Below are positions 1 to 5,545 of a DNA stretch of 10,890 bases, piece by piece. The stretch's first letter is position 1, and each line of letters begins with the position of its first letter. The DNA comes from a bacterium (lineage in GTDB: Bacteria; Patescibacteriota; Minisyncoccia; Phycocordibacterales; JAUSIJ01). The notes below the pieces were generated by a model. The model did no database searches. It saw only the letters and a list, made by a program, of their open reading frames with translations, and was not told the DNA's origin. The stretch is from assembly GCA_030647855.1 (NCBI GenBank), contig JAUSIJ010000062.1, forward strand, positions 1 through 10,890, given 5' to 3'. A program made the translations under genes and the position numbers.

Positions 1-242
1 TACGCTTCATGACGATAGGTCGGCCCCGGCAGATCGTAGCAGGCCACTAAGTAGTCTGGGCGCAGATCATTGACGATCTTCATGAGCATGGTTGCGAGTC
101 CATAGAGGCCGCCGGTCGGTTCTCCTTTGCTTGAGACAAAATCGGGCAACGCGTGGTAAGCACGATGAAGAATGGCGTGGACATCAAGGAGCACCAGCCG
201 TTTCTTTTTTTGTTTTTCGTTTGGTTTTTTCGGGACTGCCAT
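1..242 (-). CDS. polA: DNA polymerase I, N-terminal part of the 5'-3' exonuclease domain (partial)
   Basis: The first 80 or so codons of a minus-strand gene that runs off the left edge. After a lysine-rich start (MAVPKKPNEKQKKKR) the translation reads VLLDVHAILHRAYHALP, then SSKGEPTGGLYGLATML and a segment with DYLVACYD. This is the start of the PolA 5' nuclease fold, where the first metal-binding Asp lies in the LLDVH segment. PolA repairs and processes DNA, including Okazaki fragments. The ATG at 240-242 is the first possible Met because an in-frame TAG lies four codons upstream. No SD is visible. The start lies inside tsaE (59-nt overlap), so the two are probably co-transcribed. A stand-alone 5'-3' exonuclease cannot be ruled out because the polymerase domain is outside the window. 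Confidence 0.85.
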   Translation of the reverse strand, partial: MAVPKKPNEKQKKKRLVLLDVHAILHRAYHALPDFVSSKGEPTGGLYGLATMLMKIVNDLRPDYLVACYDLPGPTYRHEA

Positions 243-681
243 AATCGATTTCTATAATTCGCTCATTGTGATTAATAAAAGAAAATCGCAGGATCAGGTG
301 ACCGCGAGAGAGAAGCTCCGCAACGTGCTCAGGCCATTCAACCACAATGAGATTACCGGACTCTGCTTCTATTTCTTTCCAGCCGAGTACTTTGAGCTCG
401 TCCGCAGAACGCAGACGGTACGCGTCTATATGAATTATATGCGAAAAGCCTTTGCCTTTGATCTTATAAATTTTTTCGATAACGAAGGTGGGACTCGTCA
501 CATCTTCCTTGACTCCGAAGGCGGCAATAAGCCCTTGGGTAAAAGTGGTTTTGCCGGAGCCAAGGTTGCCGTAGAGGCCTACCACAAGGGCCCTTTGCTG
601 GCGAACAGCCCCGAGTTTTTTTGCGAATGACCGAGCGAGCCGACGTGTCTCTTCCGCGCTGTGGGTGGTATAGACCGCCAT
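184..681 (-). CDS. tsaE: tRNA threonylcarbamoyladenosine biosynthesis ATPase TsaE
   Basis: 165 residues, close to the family norm of about 150. TsaE is the P-loop ATPase that works with TsaB and TsaD to place t6A at position 37 of ANN-decoding tRNAs in the cytoplasm. Visible motifs: Walker A GNLGSGKT at residues 38-45, the TSPTF segment at about 62-66, HIDAYRL at 84-90 and VVEWPE at 113-118, in the usual order. The C-terminal tail beyond the conserved fold (about 149-165) is Lys/Thr rich and is encoded by the stretch that also encodes the polA N-terminus. The ATG at 679-681 has no SD. An extended -10 (TGC then TAGAAT, 692-700) ends 10 nt before it, pointing to a nearly leaderless mRNA. TsaB and TsaD are not in the window. 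Confidence 0.95.
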   Translation of the reverse strand: MAVYTTHSAEETRRLARSFAKKLGAVRQQRALVVGLYGNLGSGKTTFTQGLIAAFGVKEDVTSPTFVIEKIYKIKGKGFSHIIHIDAYRLRSADELKVLGWKEIEAESGNLIVVEWPEHVAELLSRGHLILRFSFINHNERIIEIDYGSPEKTKRKTKKETAGAP

Positions 682-691
682 GAGTGCGCCA

Positions 692-700
692 ATTCTAGCA
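692..700 (-). promoter_or_regulatory. Extended -10 promoter of tsaE
   Basis: The minus strand reads TGC TAGAAT, with the hexamer at 692-697. Only 10 nt separate it from the tsaE ATG, so transcription would start about 3 nt before the start codon. No good -35 is present; that position falls in the upstream terminator stem. Confidence 0.5.
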
Positions 701-702
701 CC

Positions 703-736
703 AAAAAAAGCGCACGGAAAGTTTTTCCGTGCGCTT
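703..736 (-). terminator. Intrinsic terminator of the 748-1188 gene
   Basis: A perfect 13-bp stem (708-720 with 724-736) with a 3-nt loop is followed on the minus strand by seven Ts (703-709, the last two shared with the stem). It begins 12 nt after the stop of the upstream gene and separates it from tsaE. Confidence 0.9.
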
Positions 737-747
737 GGTCGTCCTCG

Positions 748-1188
748 TTATCGCCGCCGCTCGCGTTCACGCCTCGAGAGCCTGTGACCATAGCCGTCGG
801 TCCTGGGGTACTGCCGGTAATCGGCCAGCCCTGAGTAACGGCTGGCATCGGCACTGATACCGACACCGACGCTGCGACTCCACCCGTAGGTGTGTCGCGG
901 CCGTGCGCCCGAATAGTCGCTTGTCGAACGTTCGACAAGGACATCATGGGAGTTGTAATCGGCCTGCAGGCCTGGGCGGTAGTACTGGTAGGACAGGTAA
1001 TCCTGCCGATACGTCTCGCTCTCAAAGCGAGGCGAGAGCCAGTAATCCCGGCTGCCTTCGTAGTCCTTTGCCGATCGGATAACTCCGATCCCGAAAGGAC
1101 CCCTCTCTGCCCCGCTTGCCTGCGTGGCACAGCCGACCGAGATGAGCGCAATAACGATGAGCGCGATAATTGTCAGAAACCGTTCCAT
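748..1188 (-). CDS. Small exported or lipoprotein-like protein, unknown function
   Basis: 146 residues, not recognised as a named family. The N-terminus is a signal peptide: MERF, then a hydrophobic core (LTIIALIVIALIS) ending in VGC, with Cys20 where a lipobox cysteine would lie. The -3 residue (Ser17) is not the usual Leu, so lipid attachment is uncertain. The mature part is rich in Tyr, Arg, Ser and Asp, looks low in hydrophobics, and ends in an Arg-rich tail. The start is set by a strong SD (AGAAGGAG at 1197-1204, 8 nt before the ATG) and by a consensus promoter at 1243-1270. A terminator follows directly, so this is a single-gene unit. Overlapping ORFs in other frames lack such signals. 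Confidence 0.75.
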   Translation of the reverse strand: MERFLTIIALIVIALISVGCATQASGAERGPFGIGVIRSAKDYEGSRDYWLSPRFESETYRQDYLSYQYYRPGLQADYNSHDVLVERSTSDYSGARPRHTYGWSRSVGVGISADASRYSGLADYRQYPRTDGYGHRLSRRERERRR

Positions 1189-1242
1189 AGAACAATCTCC
1201 TTCTGGGAGAGGCTGGTACCATTACCAAACCTGTCTAGCTCT

Positions 1243-1270
1243 ATTGTAGCATAGCCATATTTTTTGTCAA
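1243..1270 (-). promoter_or_regulatory. Promoter of the 748-1188 gene
   Basis: Minus strand: TTGACA (1265-1270), 16-nt spacer ending in TGC, then TACAAT (1243-1248). The leader is about 50 nt and carries the SD at 1197-1204. Confidence 0.8.
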
Positions 1271-1308
1271 GGCCCCCCGCTACCCACAACCTCTATATTC
1301 TTGGCCAC

Positions 1309-1345
1309 AAAAAACCCGTGGGCGGCGTAAGCCTGCCCACGGGTT
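1309..1345 (-). terminator. Intrinsic terminator of the 1362-1646 gene
   Basis: An 11-bp GC-rich stem (1313-1323 with 1335-1345, 11-nt loop) is followed on the minus strand by six Ts (1309-1314). It starts 16 nt after the stop codon at 1362. Confidence 0.9.
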
Positions 1346-1361
1346 CTCATAGAAGGAACGC

Positions 1362-1646
1362 CTAGTCGCCGAAGTGGTCGTACCACACTTCCATGTCACG
1401 GTCGAAGGTAGTGATGTCCTCCGCGAGAAGCGCCTTGACATGAGAGCGCCCGACATGCGAAGCCCCTGGCGGCAACTCGATTGATGAAACCGGCCTGCCG
1501 TCCCGAAAGAGGAAAACCTCGTTCGCAATGCGACCATTCCGTAGTACGGTCGGGAACGCTGCCATGGTAAAGGTACCTTGGGTAGTGTAGAGGAAGTTGA
1601 GGCTCCGTGCCACTTCGGGGAAGTTCGCTTCCGTCAATGCCACCAT
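1362..1646 (-). CDS. Hypothetical small cytoplasmic protein, 94 residues
   Basis: Not recognised. The 94 residues show no signal peptide or membrane segment and no clear motif. The sequence has alternating hydrophobic stretches (VFLFRDGRPVSSIELPPG in the middle) and an acidic, aromatic end (DMEVWYDHFGD), consistent with a small folded soluble protein. The start is well defined: an AAAGGAG SD at 1653-1659 lies 6 nt before the ATG. A strong terminator follows the stop, so it is a single-gene unit. A probable promoter lies at 1677-1705. The other minus-strand ORFs across this stretch are frame shadows, since only this frame fits the SD and terminator. Confidence 0.75.
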   Translation of the reverse strand: MVALTEANFPEVARSLNFLYTTQGTFTMAAFPTVLRNGRIANEVFLFRDGRPVSSIELPPGASHVGRSHVKALLAEDITTFDRDMEVWYDHFGD

Positions 1647-1676
1647 CTTTGACTCCTTTCAAAAATATCTATTTTA

Positions 1677-1705
1677 AGTAGAGCATTTTATAGATTGTTC
1701 GTCAA
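1677..1705 (-). promoter_or_regulatory. Probable promoter of the 1362-1646 gene
   Basis: Minus strand: TTGACG (1700-1705), a 17-nt spacer ending in TGC, then TCTACT (1677-1682). The hexamer is a weak match, but the TGC extension matches the other accessory genes in the window. Confidence 0.45.
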
Positions 1706-1723
1706 ACTAGATTGTATCCCCCT

Positions 1724-2017
1724 GTGAAGCTCCGCTCCATAACAGCGATGGATCTTCACTTCAGGAACCCATGGTTCCTGACGGCCTATCGGCCTGTTCT
1801 CCTCCGCGGGGTAAGAAAGGAATACTTGGACCTTTCGCAAGACTCATTGAGGTTTTTTTCATTAGCTAAGCAAGCGAAGCAAAAACCTCAATGAGTGGAC
1901 AGTTCCTGTAAGGAAACAACTGGCTGTTTCCCCTTGGCCGTCCCGGCACGGGCTAGGCCGACCCCTTTCGCCTTTATCAAGCAAAATTCCACGACTTTAC
2001 AGTCACGGAATTTTGCT
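1724..2017. repeat. Train of inverted repeats (hairpins) in a gene-free stretch before the ATPase gene
   Basis: The gene-free stretch 1647-2050 holds at least five separate palindromes. (1) 1724-1729 with 1754-1759, extended by TCC/GGA. (2) 1762-1769 with 1773-1780, CAGGAACC and its complement, CAT loop. (3) 1842-1857 with 1881-1896, a perfect 16-bp stem starting ACTCATTGAGG with a 23-nt loop. (4) 1912-1918 with 1925-1931, then GGCC/CCCG with CGGG/GGCC in 1936-1959. (5) 1980-1990 with 2007-2017, an 11-bp stem. No believable ORF spans it. It could be a structured RNA, a structured leader of the ATPase gene, or remnants of repeats. The strand is undetermined. Confidence 0.6.
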
Positions 2018-2041
2018 CAAAAAGCCAAAAAAAGCTACCAT
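2013..2041 (+). promoter_or_regulatory. Possible promoter of the PilB/GspE-type gene
   Basis: TTGCTC (2013-2018), 17-nt spacer, TACCAT (2036-2041), ending 9 nt before the ATG at 2051. Both hexamers are weak. The position matches the short-leader pattern of the other core genes, and the -35 overlaps the last hairpin arm. Confidence 0.4.
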
Positions 2042-2050
2042 TAAAGCATC

Positions 2051-3730
2051 ATGGGTATTATTTTCGACGAGGAAAAGCAAAATAAAAAAATTGAACAGCT
2101 ACGCAAAGATGAGGAAGAAAATCTGGCCAAATTGCTCTCCGCGCGCCACAATCTTCCCTATCTTGACCTCTCGCCGGTGCCAGTAAACGCGGACGCCCTG
2201 CGCCTCCTCTCCGAAGAAGACGCTCTTAGAGCCAAAGTAGCTGTTTTTAACGTAATCGGCAAAAAAATCCAGATCGGCGTCCAATCACCGAACACAAACG
2301 AAACCAAAGCGGTCTTAAAAGAGCTCGAAGCCCGCGGTTACCAGCCGATTGTCTACATGGTCTCGACCGAGGGACTGAAAAAAGTATGGGCTCGCTACAA
2401 AGACCTCTCCTTTTCTTTTGAAACCAAGGGCGGCGCCCTCAATATCTCAAACGAAGAGATCATCGAATTCTTAAGCAAAGTAAAAAATCTCGGCGACGTA
2501 AAAAAAATGATCGAGGAAGTGCTGGCTATGAAAAAGAGCCATCGGATCTCTAAAATTCTTGAGATAATTCTTGCCGGTGCGCTCTCTCTTAAAGCGTCTG
2601 ATATCCACATCGAACCGGAGGAATCCTATGTGCGCCTTCGCTATCGCCTAGACGGCGTGCTGACCGACATCATTAACTTCGACAATGACACCCACGCCCT
2701 CCTACTCTCGCGCATAAAACTCCTCTCTAATTTAAAACTCAACATCCGAGGACAGGCTCAGGACGGCCGCTTTAGCATCAAGGTTGGCGATGATGATATT
2801 GAGATCCGGACCTCGGTCCTGCCGGGCGCCTACAACGACTCGATCGTACTGCGAGTACTTAACCCTAAATCGATCTCTGTCCCCCTCGAAGAGCTCGGCA
2901 TCGAGCCTCGCCTCTTTGCCATTCTCGAGCACGAAATAAAAAAACCGAATGGCATGATCCTCACCACCGGTCCGACCGGTTCAGGTAAAACGACCACCCT
3001 CTACGCCTTTCTCAAAAGAATCCACTCGCCGGAGATAAAAATCATCACTATAGAAAATCCGATCGAATACCACCTGCCCGGCATTGTCCAAACCCAGACT
3101 GACAGCAAGCAAAAGTATACCTTCGCGGGGGGCTTGCGCTCGGCGCTCCGTCAGGACCCGGACGTTATCATGGTCGGCGAGATCCGCGACGAAGAAACCG
3201 CTGAAATTGCGATCAACGCCGCCCTCACCGGCCACCTCGTCTTCTCAACCCTTCATACCAACAACGCCGCGGGTTCTTTCCCGCGACTCATCGACCTCGG
3301 AGTCAATCCCAAAGTGATCACATCGGCCATCAACATCTCGATGGCCCAGCGACTCCTGCGACGCCTCTGCGAACATTGCAGAGAAGCACTGGCGATTGAT
3401 GCCAAGGACAATGCCTTATTTGAGAAAATTTTTGCTACGGTTAAGTACAGGGAGGATATCCCGCCGCTCGAAAAGATCTGGCGAGGAAAAGGGTGCGACA
3501 AATGCAACTTTACCGGCTATACCGGAAGAGTTGGTATTTACGAGGCCATCCTTACTGATGAAAGCATAGAAAAAATTGTGGTAGAAAATCCGAGTGAACG
3601 CGAGATAAAACACGCGACCGCCCATCAGGGCATTCTCGATATGCGCCAAGATGGTTTAATCAAAGTTCTGCGCGGCGTCACTTCCCTCGAAGAACTCGCC
3701 CGTGTCATTGATCTCGAAGCGACAGATTAA
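2051..3730 (+). CDS. Type IV pilus assembly / type II secretion ATPase, PilB/GspE family
   Basis: 559 residues, full length for the family. It is a cytoplasmic hexameric ATPase that drives pilus polymerisation or pseudopilus assembly. Order of domains: an acidic/lysine-rich start, a GspE N-terminal-like domain (about 25-120) and the RecA-like motor. Motor motifs: DIHIEP and RLRYRLDG (184-202), Walker A GPTGSGKT at 307-314, Asp box ITIENPIEY at 332-340, Walker B region VIMVGEIRDEE at 372-382 and His box GHLVFSTLHT at 394-403. Four cysteines (440, 443, 482, 485) form the C4 zinc site typical of PilB/GspE and absent from PilT. The retraction ATPase, platform protein and pilins are not beside it. 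A weak promoter lies close to the ATG and there is no SD. A hairpin (3759-3783) and a terminator (3921-3948) lie downstream. PilB and GspE cannot be told apart here. Confidence 0.95.
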   Translation: MGIIFDEEKQNKKIEQLRKDEEENLAKLLSARHNLPYLDLSPVPVNADALRLLSEEDALRAKVAVFNVIGKKIQIGVQSPNTNETKAVLKELEARGYQPIVYMVSTEGLKKVWARYKDLSFSFETKGGALNISNEEIIEFLSKVKNLGDVKKMIEEVLAMKKSHRISKILEIILAGALSLKASDIHIEPEESYVRLRYRLDGVLTDIINFDNDTHALLLSRIKLLSNLKLNIRGQAQDGRFSIKVGDDDIEIRTSVLPGAYNDSIVLRVLNPKSISVPLEELGIEPRLFAILEHEIKKPNGMILTTGPTGSGKTTTLYAFLKRIHSPEIKIITIENPIEYHLPGIVQTQTDSKQKYTFAGGLRSALRQDPDVIMVGEIRDEETAEIAINAALTGHLVFSTLHTNNAAGSFPRLIDLGVNPKVITSAINISMAQRLLRRLCEHCREALAIDAKDNALFEKIFATVKYREDIPPLEKIWRGKGCDKCNFTGYTGRVGIYEAILTDESIEKIVVENPSEREIKHATAHQGILDMRQDGLIKVLRGVTSLEELARVIDLEATD

Positions 3731-3758
3731 GCACTAGACAATAAGACGCTAGGAAAAC

Positions 3759-3783
3759 CACTTGGAGGCTTCGCCTCCAAGTG
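3759..3783. repeat. Perfect hairpin after the ATPase gene
   Basis: An 11-bp perfect stem, CACTTGGAGGC (3759-3769) with its complement at 3773-3783, and a TTC loop. No T-run follows on either strand, so it is not a standard intrinsic terminator. It ends 5 nt before the ATG of the 44-codon ORF, where it could mask a ribosome site or stabilise the upstream mRNA. Confidence 0.65.
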
Positions 3784-3788
3784 CGAGA

Positions 3789-3923
3789 ATGCTTGAATTT
3801 AATCTGCATTTCACCGAAAAACTGCACGATTTCCCTGTTGTGGCAACTCTTGAACTGGAAGCTCCTTCCGCCCTAGATACTTTGAGCCGGCGAGAAGAGG
3901 TGCGTATGCCCAAACCACAATAG
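3789..3923 (+). CDS. Possible small ORF, 44 codons, between the ATPase gene and its terminator
   Basis: The translation begins MLEFNLHFTEKLHDF, continues VVATLELEAP and ends REEVRMPKPQ. It matches no family I recognise. It runs from 5 nt after a perfect hairpin to a TAG that is the first three bases of the downstream terminator stem, so the space between hairpin and terminator is almost exactly filled. It has no SD, but the clear core genes here lack one too. An in-frame stop at 3750-3752 shows it is not a readthrough extension of the ATPase. It may equally be a 3' untranslated region with a chance ORF. Confidence 0.35.
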   Translation: MLEFNLHFTEKLHDFPVVATLELEAPSALDTLSRREEVRMPKPQ

Positions 3924-3948
3924 CTCGCAGCCAGCGAGCTATTTTTTT
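3921..3948 (+). terminator. Intrinsic terminator after the ATPase gene / small ORF
   Basis: Stem TAGCTCGC (3921-3928) with GCGAGCTA (3934-3941), loop AGCCA, followed by seven Ts (3942-3948). Confidence 0.9.
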
Positions 3949-4001
3949 ACATGGACCGCAATTGACCCCCTCCGATAAATGTATCAAACTGCGCATTTAA
4001 A

Positions 4002-4030
4002 TTTACAAACAGCAGAGCCAGCGCTAGTAT
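4002..4030 (+). promoter_or_regulatory. Possible plus-strand promoter leading to ruvB
   Basis: TTTACA (4002-4007), 17-nt spacer, TAGTAT (4025-4030). Transcription would start near 4037, giving ruvB a leader of about 350 nt that includes the repeat at 4065-4100 and the 162-bp inverted-repeat structure. Confidence 0.45.
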
Positions 4031-4064
4031 AAAAAAAGAAATCCGCTCGTTCGTAAGAGCGACC

Positions 4065-4100
4065 GGCGGACCCGTCTCGCCGAAGCGAAGCCGAGGCGGA
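4065..4100. repeat. Short palindromic repeat, copy 1 (intergenic)
   Basis: Contains GACCCGTCTCGCC and GCGAAGCCGAGGCGGA, both also present in ruvB (copy 2, 4441-4479). CCGTCTCG can pair with CGAGGCGG (8 bp, one G-T pair). In the frame used by ruvB this copy would read ADPSRRSEAEAE. Confidence 0.8.
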
Positions 4101-4104
4101 GAAG

Positions 4105-4266
4105 TCCAGGGCATAAATCTCTAAGCAATACTTTCAATGCGATGATCAAAAGCCAAGCTTTCCTCTAAGGATAACGCCAGTATCTCCGCCGTAACGGAGA
4201 ACCAGAATGTCCTCGAAAAAAAGCTAAAAACCTTTCGGCCTATTGCTTAGAGATTTATACTCTGGA
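4105..4266. repeat. 162-bp structure bounded by 26-bp inverted repeats
   Basis: Arms 4105-4130 and 4241-4266 match at 24 of 26 positions, with 18 bp uninterrupted. The 110-bp interior has its own hairpin around 4173-4190. No target-site duplication is obvious at the borders. It may be the core of the candidate RNA at 4031-4306 or a MITE-like element. Confidence 0.75.
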
Positions 4267-4312
4267 ATATTGATAGAGCTGTCATCACCTTGGCGCGTTT
4301 TAGCTCGTGTTC

Positions 4313-4341
4313 AGTCTATCACGAAATGAATTTTCTGTCAA
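4313..4341 (-). promoter_or_regulatory. Strong minus-strand promoter with no protein gene behind it
   Basis: TTGACA (4336-4341), 17-nt spacer ending in TGA, TAGACT (4313-4318). It has the same design as the promoters of the accessory genes and points away from ruvB into the structured region 4031-4306. Confidence 0.65.
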
Positions 4342-4387
4342 TGGCACTCTTTCTCCCCTACCGCCTGAATAATGATATTCTTTTCCC

Positions 4388-5461
4388 ATGAAAAAACCGC
4401 TAACAAAGGATACCCCTCCCGAAAAAACTGCCGACGTCGAGGCAGACCCGTCTCGCCATGTCGGCGAAGCCGAGGCGGAAAGCAATTTCCTCGACCATAC
4501 CCTTCGTCCTTCACGCTGGGATGAGTATATCGGCCAGAAAAATATCAAGGAGAATCTCCGCATTCTTCTGGATGCCGCCAAAGAGCGCAACCATCCCCCC
4601 GAGCACATCCTCTTCTACGGACCGCCAGGGCTCGGCAAGACGACGCTCGCCCACTTAATCGCCAAAGAAACCGGCGCCCAGATTAAAGTTACCTCCGGTC
4701 CGGCAATTGAAAAGGTGGGTGATCTCGCCGCAATCCTTACCAACCTCTCACCGGGCGATATTCTTTTTATAGACGAGATTCATCGCCTTAACCGCACCAT
4801 CGAGGAAGTGCTCTACCCTGCCATGGAGTCGGGCGCTCTCGACATCATCATCGGCAAAGGTCCGTCCGCCCGCACCATCCAGCTCGAACTGCCTGCCTTT
4901 ACCCTGATCGCTGCCACCACCCGCGTCGCTCTCCTCTCCTCGCCGCTTCGCTCTCGTTTTTCCGGAGGTATTTTCCGATTGGAGTTCTACACCGAGGCAG
5001 AGATCAAAGAAATCATCCACCGATCCTCGAAAATTTTGAAAGTTACGATAGAAGGGTCGGCGGCGGAAGAGATTGCCAAACGCAGCCGCTTCACCCCACG
5101 GACGGCCAACTACTTTCTCAAACGGTGCCGCGATTTTGCCCAGATAAAAAAGATGGATCTCACCCGAGAGAATGTCAAAGAAGCACTCACCCTGCTTGGA
5201 ATCGACGAACGAGGTCTCTCACCTTCCGATCGAAATATTTTGCACACTATTGCGAACAAATTTAACGGCGGTCCGGTCGGCCTCGGCACCCTCGCGGCCT
5301 CACTCTCGGAAGAAGAAGCGACCCTCGAAGAGTTTAACGAACCGTACCTCCTGCAGATCGGCTTTCTCGAACGCACTCCCCGCGGACGCACCGTAACAGC
5401 GGCCGGCTACAGCCACCTCTCAATCTCTATGCCGGCCCACCTGCAGGAGAAACTCTTATAA
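4388..5461 (+). CDS. ruvB: Holliday junction branch migration helicase RuvB
   Basis: 357 residues. RuvB is the AAA+ motor that, with RuvA, moves Holliday junctions. Motifs: Walker A GPPGLGKT at 78-85, Walker B FIDEIH at 127-132, ATTR sensor at 176-179, SPLRSRF carrying the arginine-finger region at 185-191, and a winged-helix C-terminal domain with GGPVGL at 294-299 and GFLERTPRGR at 325-334. The conserved fold begins near LDHTLRPSRWDEYIGQ (35-50). The 34 residues before it are an acidic linker, part of which (about 18-31, including ADPSRHVGEAEAE) is encoded by a palindromic repeat found also at 4065-4100. No SD precedes the ATG. ruvC lies 2.4 kb away and ruvA is absent from the window. A terminator at 5511-5541 follows. 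Confidence 0.97.
   Translation: MKKPLTKDTPPEKTADVEADPSRHVGEAEAESNFLDHTLRPSRWDEYIGQKNIKENLRILLDAAKERNHPPEHILFYGPPGLGKTTLAHLIAKETGAQIKVTSGPAIEKVGDLAAILTNLSPGDILFIDEIHRLNRTIEEVLYPAMESGALDIIIGKGPSARTIQLELPAFTLIAATTRVALLSSPLRSRFSGGIFRLEFYTEAEIKEIIHRSSKILKVTIEGSAAEEIAKRSRFTPRTANYFLKRCRDFAQIKKMDLTRENVKEALTLLGIDERGLSPSDRNILHTIANKFNGGPVGLGTLAASLSEEEATLEEFNEPYLLQIGFLERTPRGRTVTAAGYSHLSISMPAHLQEKLL
4441..4479. repeat. Short palindromic repeat, copy 2, inside the ruvB coding sequence
   Basis: Shares 16 of 17 bases at its left end and all 16 at its right end with 4065-4100. The middles differ (ATGTCG here, GAA there), a 3-base difference that preserves frame. It encodes part of the RuvB N-terminal linker, outside the AAA+ fold. 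Confidence 0.8.
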
Positions 5462-5510
5462 ATTAAAAATAGGAGAGAAAAGAATAAAAATCGAATTCCA
5501 CAAATAGAGA

Positions 5511-5541
5511 AAATCCTCGCACGTTGTGCGAGGATTTTTTT
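5511..5541. terminator. Shared terminator between convergent ruvB and the PEP-CTERM-like gene
   Basis: A 12-bp perfect stem (5511-5522 with 5526-5537, GTT loop) with a long T-run on the plus strand (5535-5541). The minus strand has four Ts then TCTC, so it is strongest for ruvB but may serve both. Confidence 0.9.
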
Positions 5542-5545
5542 ACTG

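Larger units (their letters stand above)
4031..4306 (-). ncRNA. Candidate structured non-coding RNA gene of unknown class
   Basis: On the minus strand a near-consensus promoter (4313-4341) would start a transcript near 4306 that contains no convincing ORF. About 40 nt in, the RNA would fold on a 26-nt closing stem with two mismatches (4241-4266 with 4105-4130). Its uninterrupted core is the 18-mer ATAAATCTCTAAGCAATA and its complement. Inside are a large bubble and an inner arm (AGCTTT/AAAGCT, AGGA/TCCT, TCTCCG/CGGAGA). A GC-rich hairpin follows (repeat copy, 4065-4100), then a stem-loop (4044-4061) and seven Ts (4031-4037) as a possible end. The plan of closing stem, bubble and inner arm recalls 6S RNA in size and shape only; I see no sequence signature of 6S, tmRNA, RNase P or SRP RNA. 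It could instead be a mobile hairpin element. Confidence 0.4.

Noticed and set aside
579..1151. 190-codon minus-strand ORF overlapping the small exported protein gene
   Set aside because: It is a frame shadow. The 748-1188 reading has a signal peptide, an SD at 8 nt and a terminator just after its stop. This one runs across that terminator into tsaE.
1712..1894. 60-codon plus-strand ORF before the ATPase gene
   Set aside because: No SD, it lies across several palindromes and stops inside one, and the protein has no recognisable features.
1724..2017. CRISPR array or integron attC sites in the hairpin train
   Set aside because: The palindromes differ in sequence and spacing; there are no regular direct repeats and no conserved attC core sites.
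4105..4266. RNase P, tmRNA or SRP RNA
   Set aside because: A GAGGAAAG string on the minus strand resembles part of the RNase P core, but the rest of the conserved core is absent. No tmRNA ends or SRP tetraloop motif were seen.
4258..4293. 12-codon leader peptide on the minus strand (ATG after AAGGTG) in the candidate ncRNA
   Set aside because: The purine stretch touches the ATG, which is too close for an SD, and the peptide is too short to judge.
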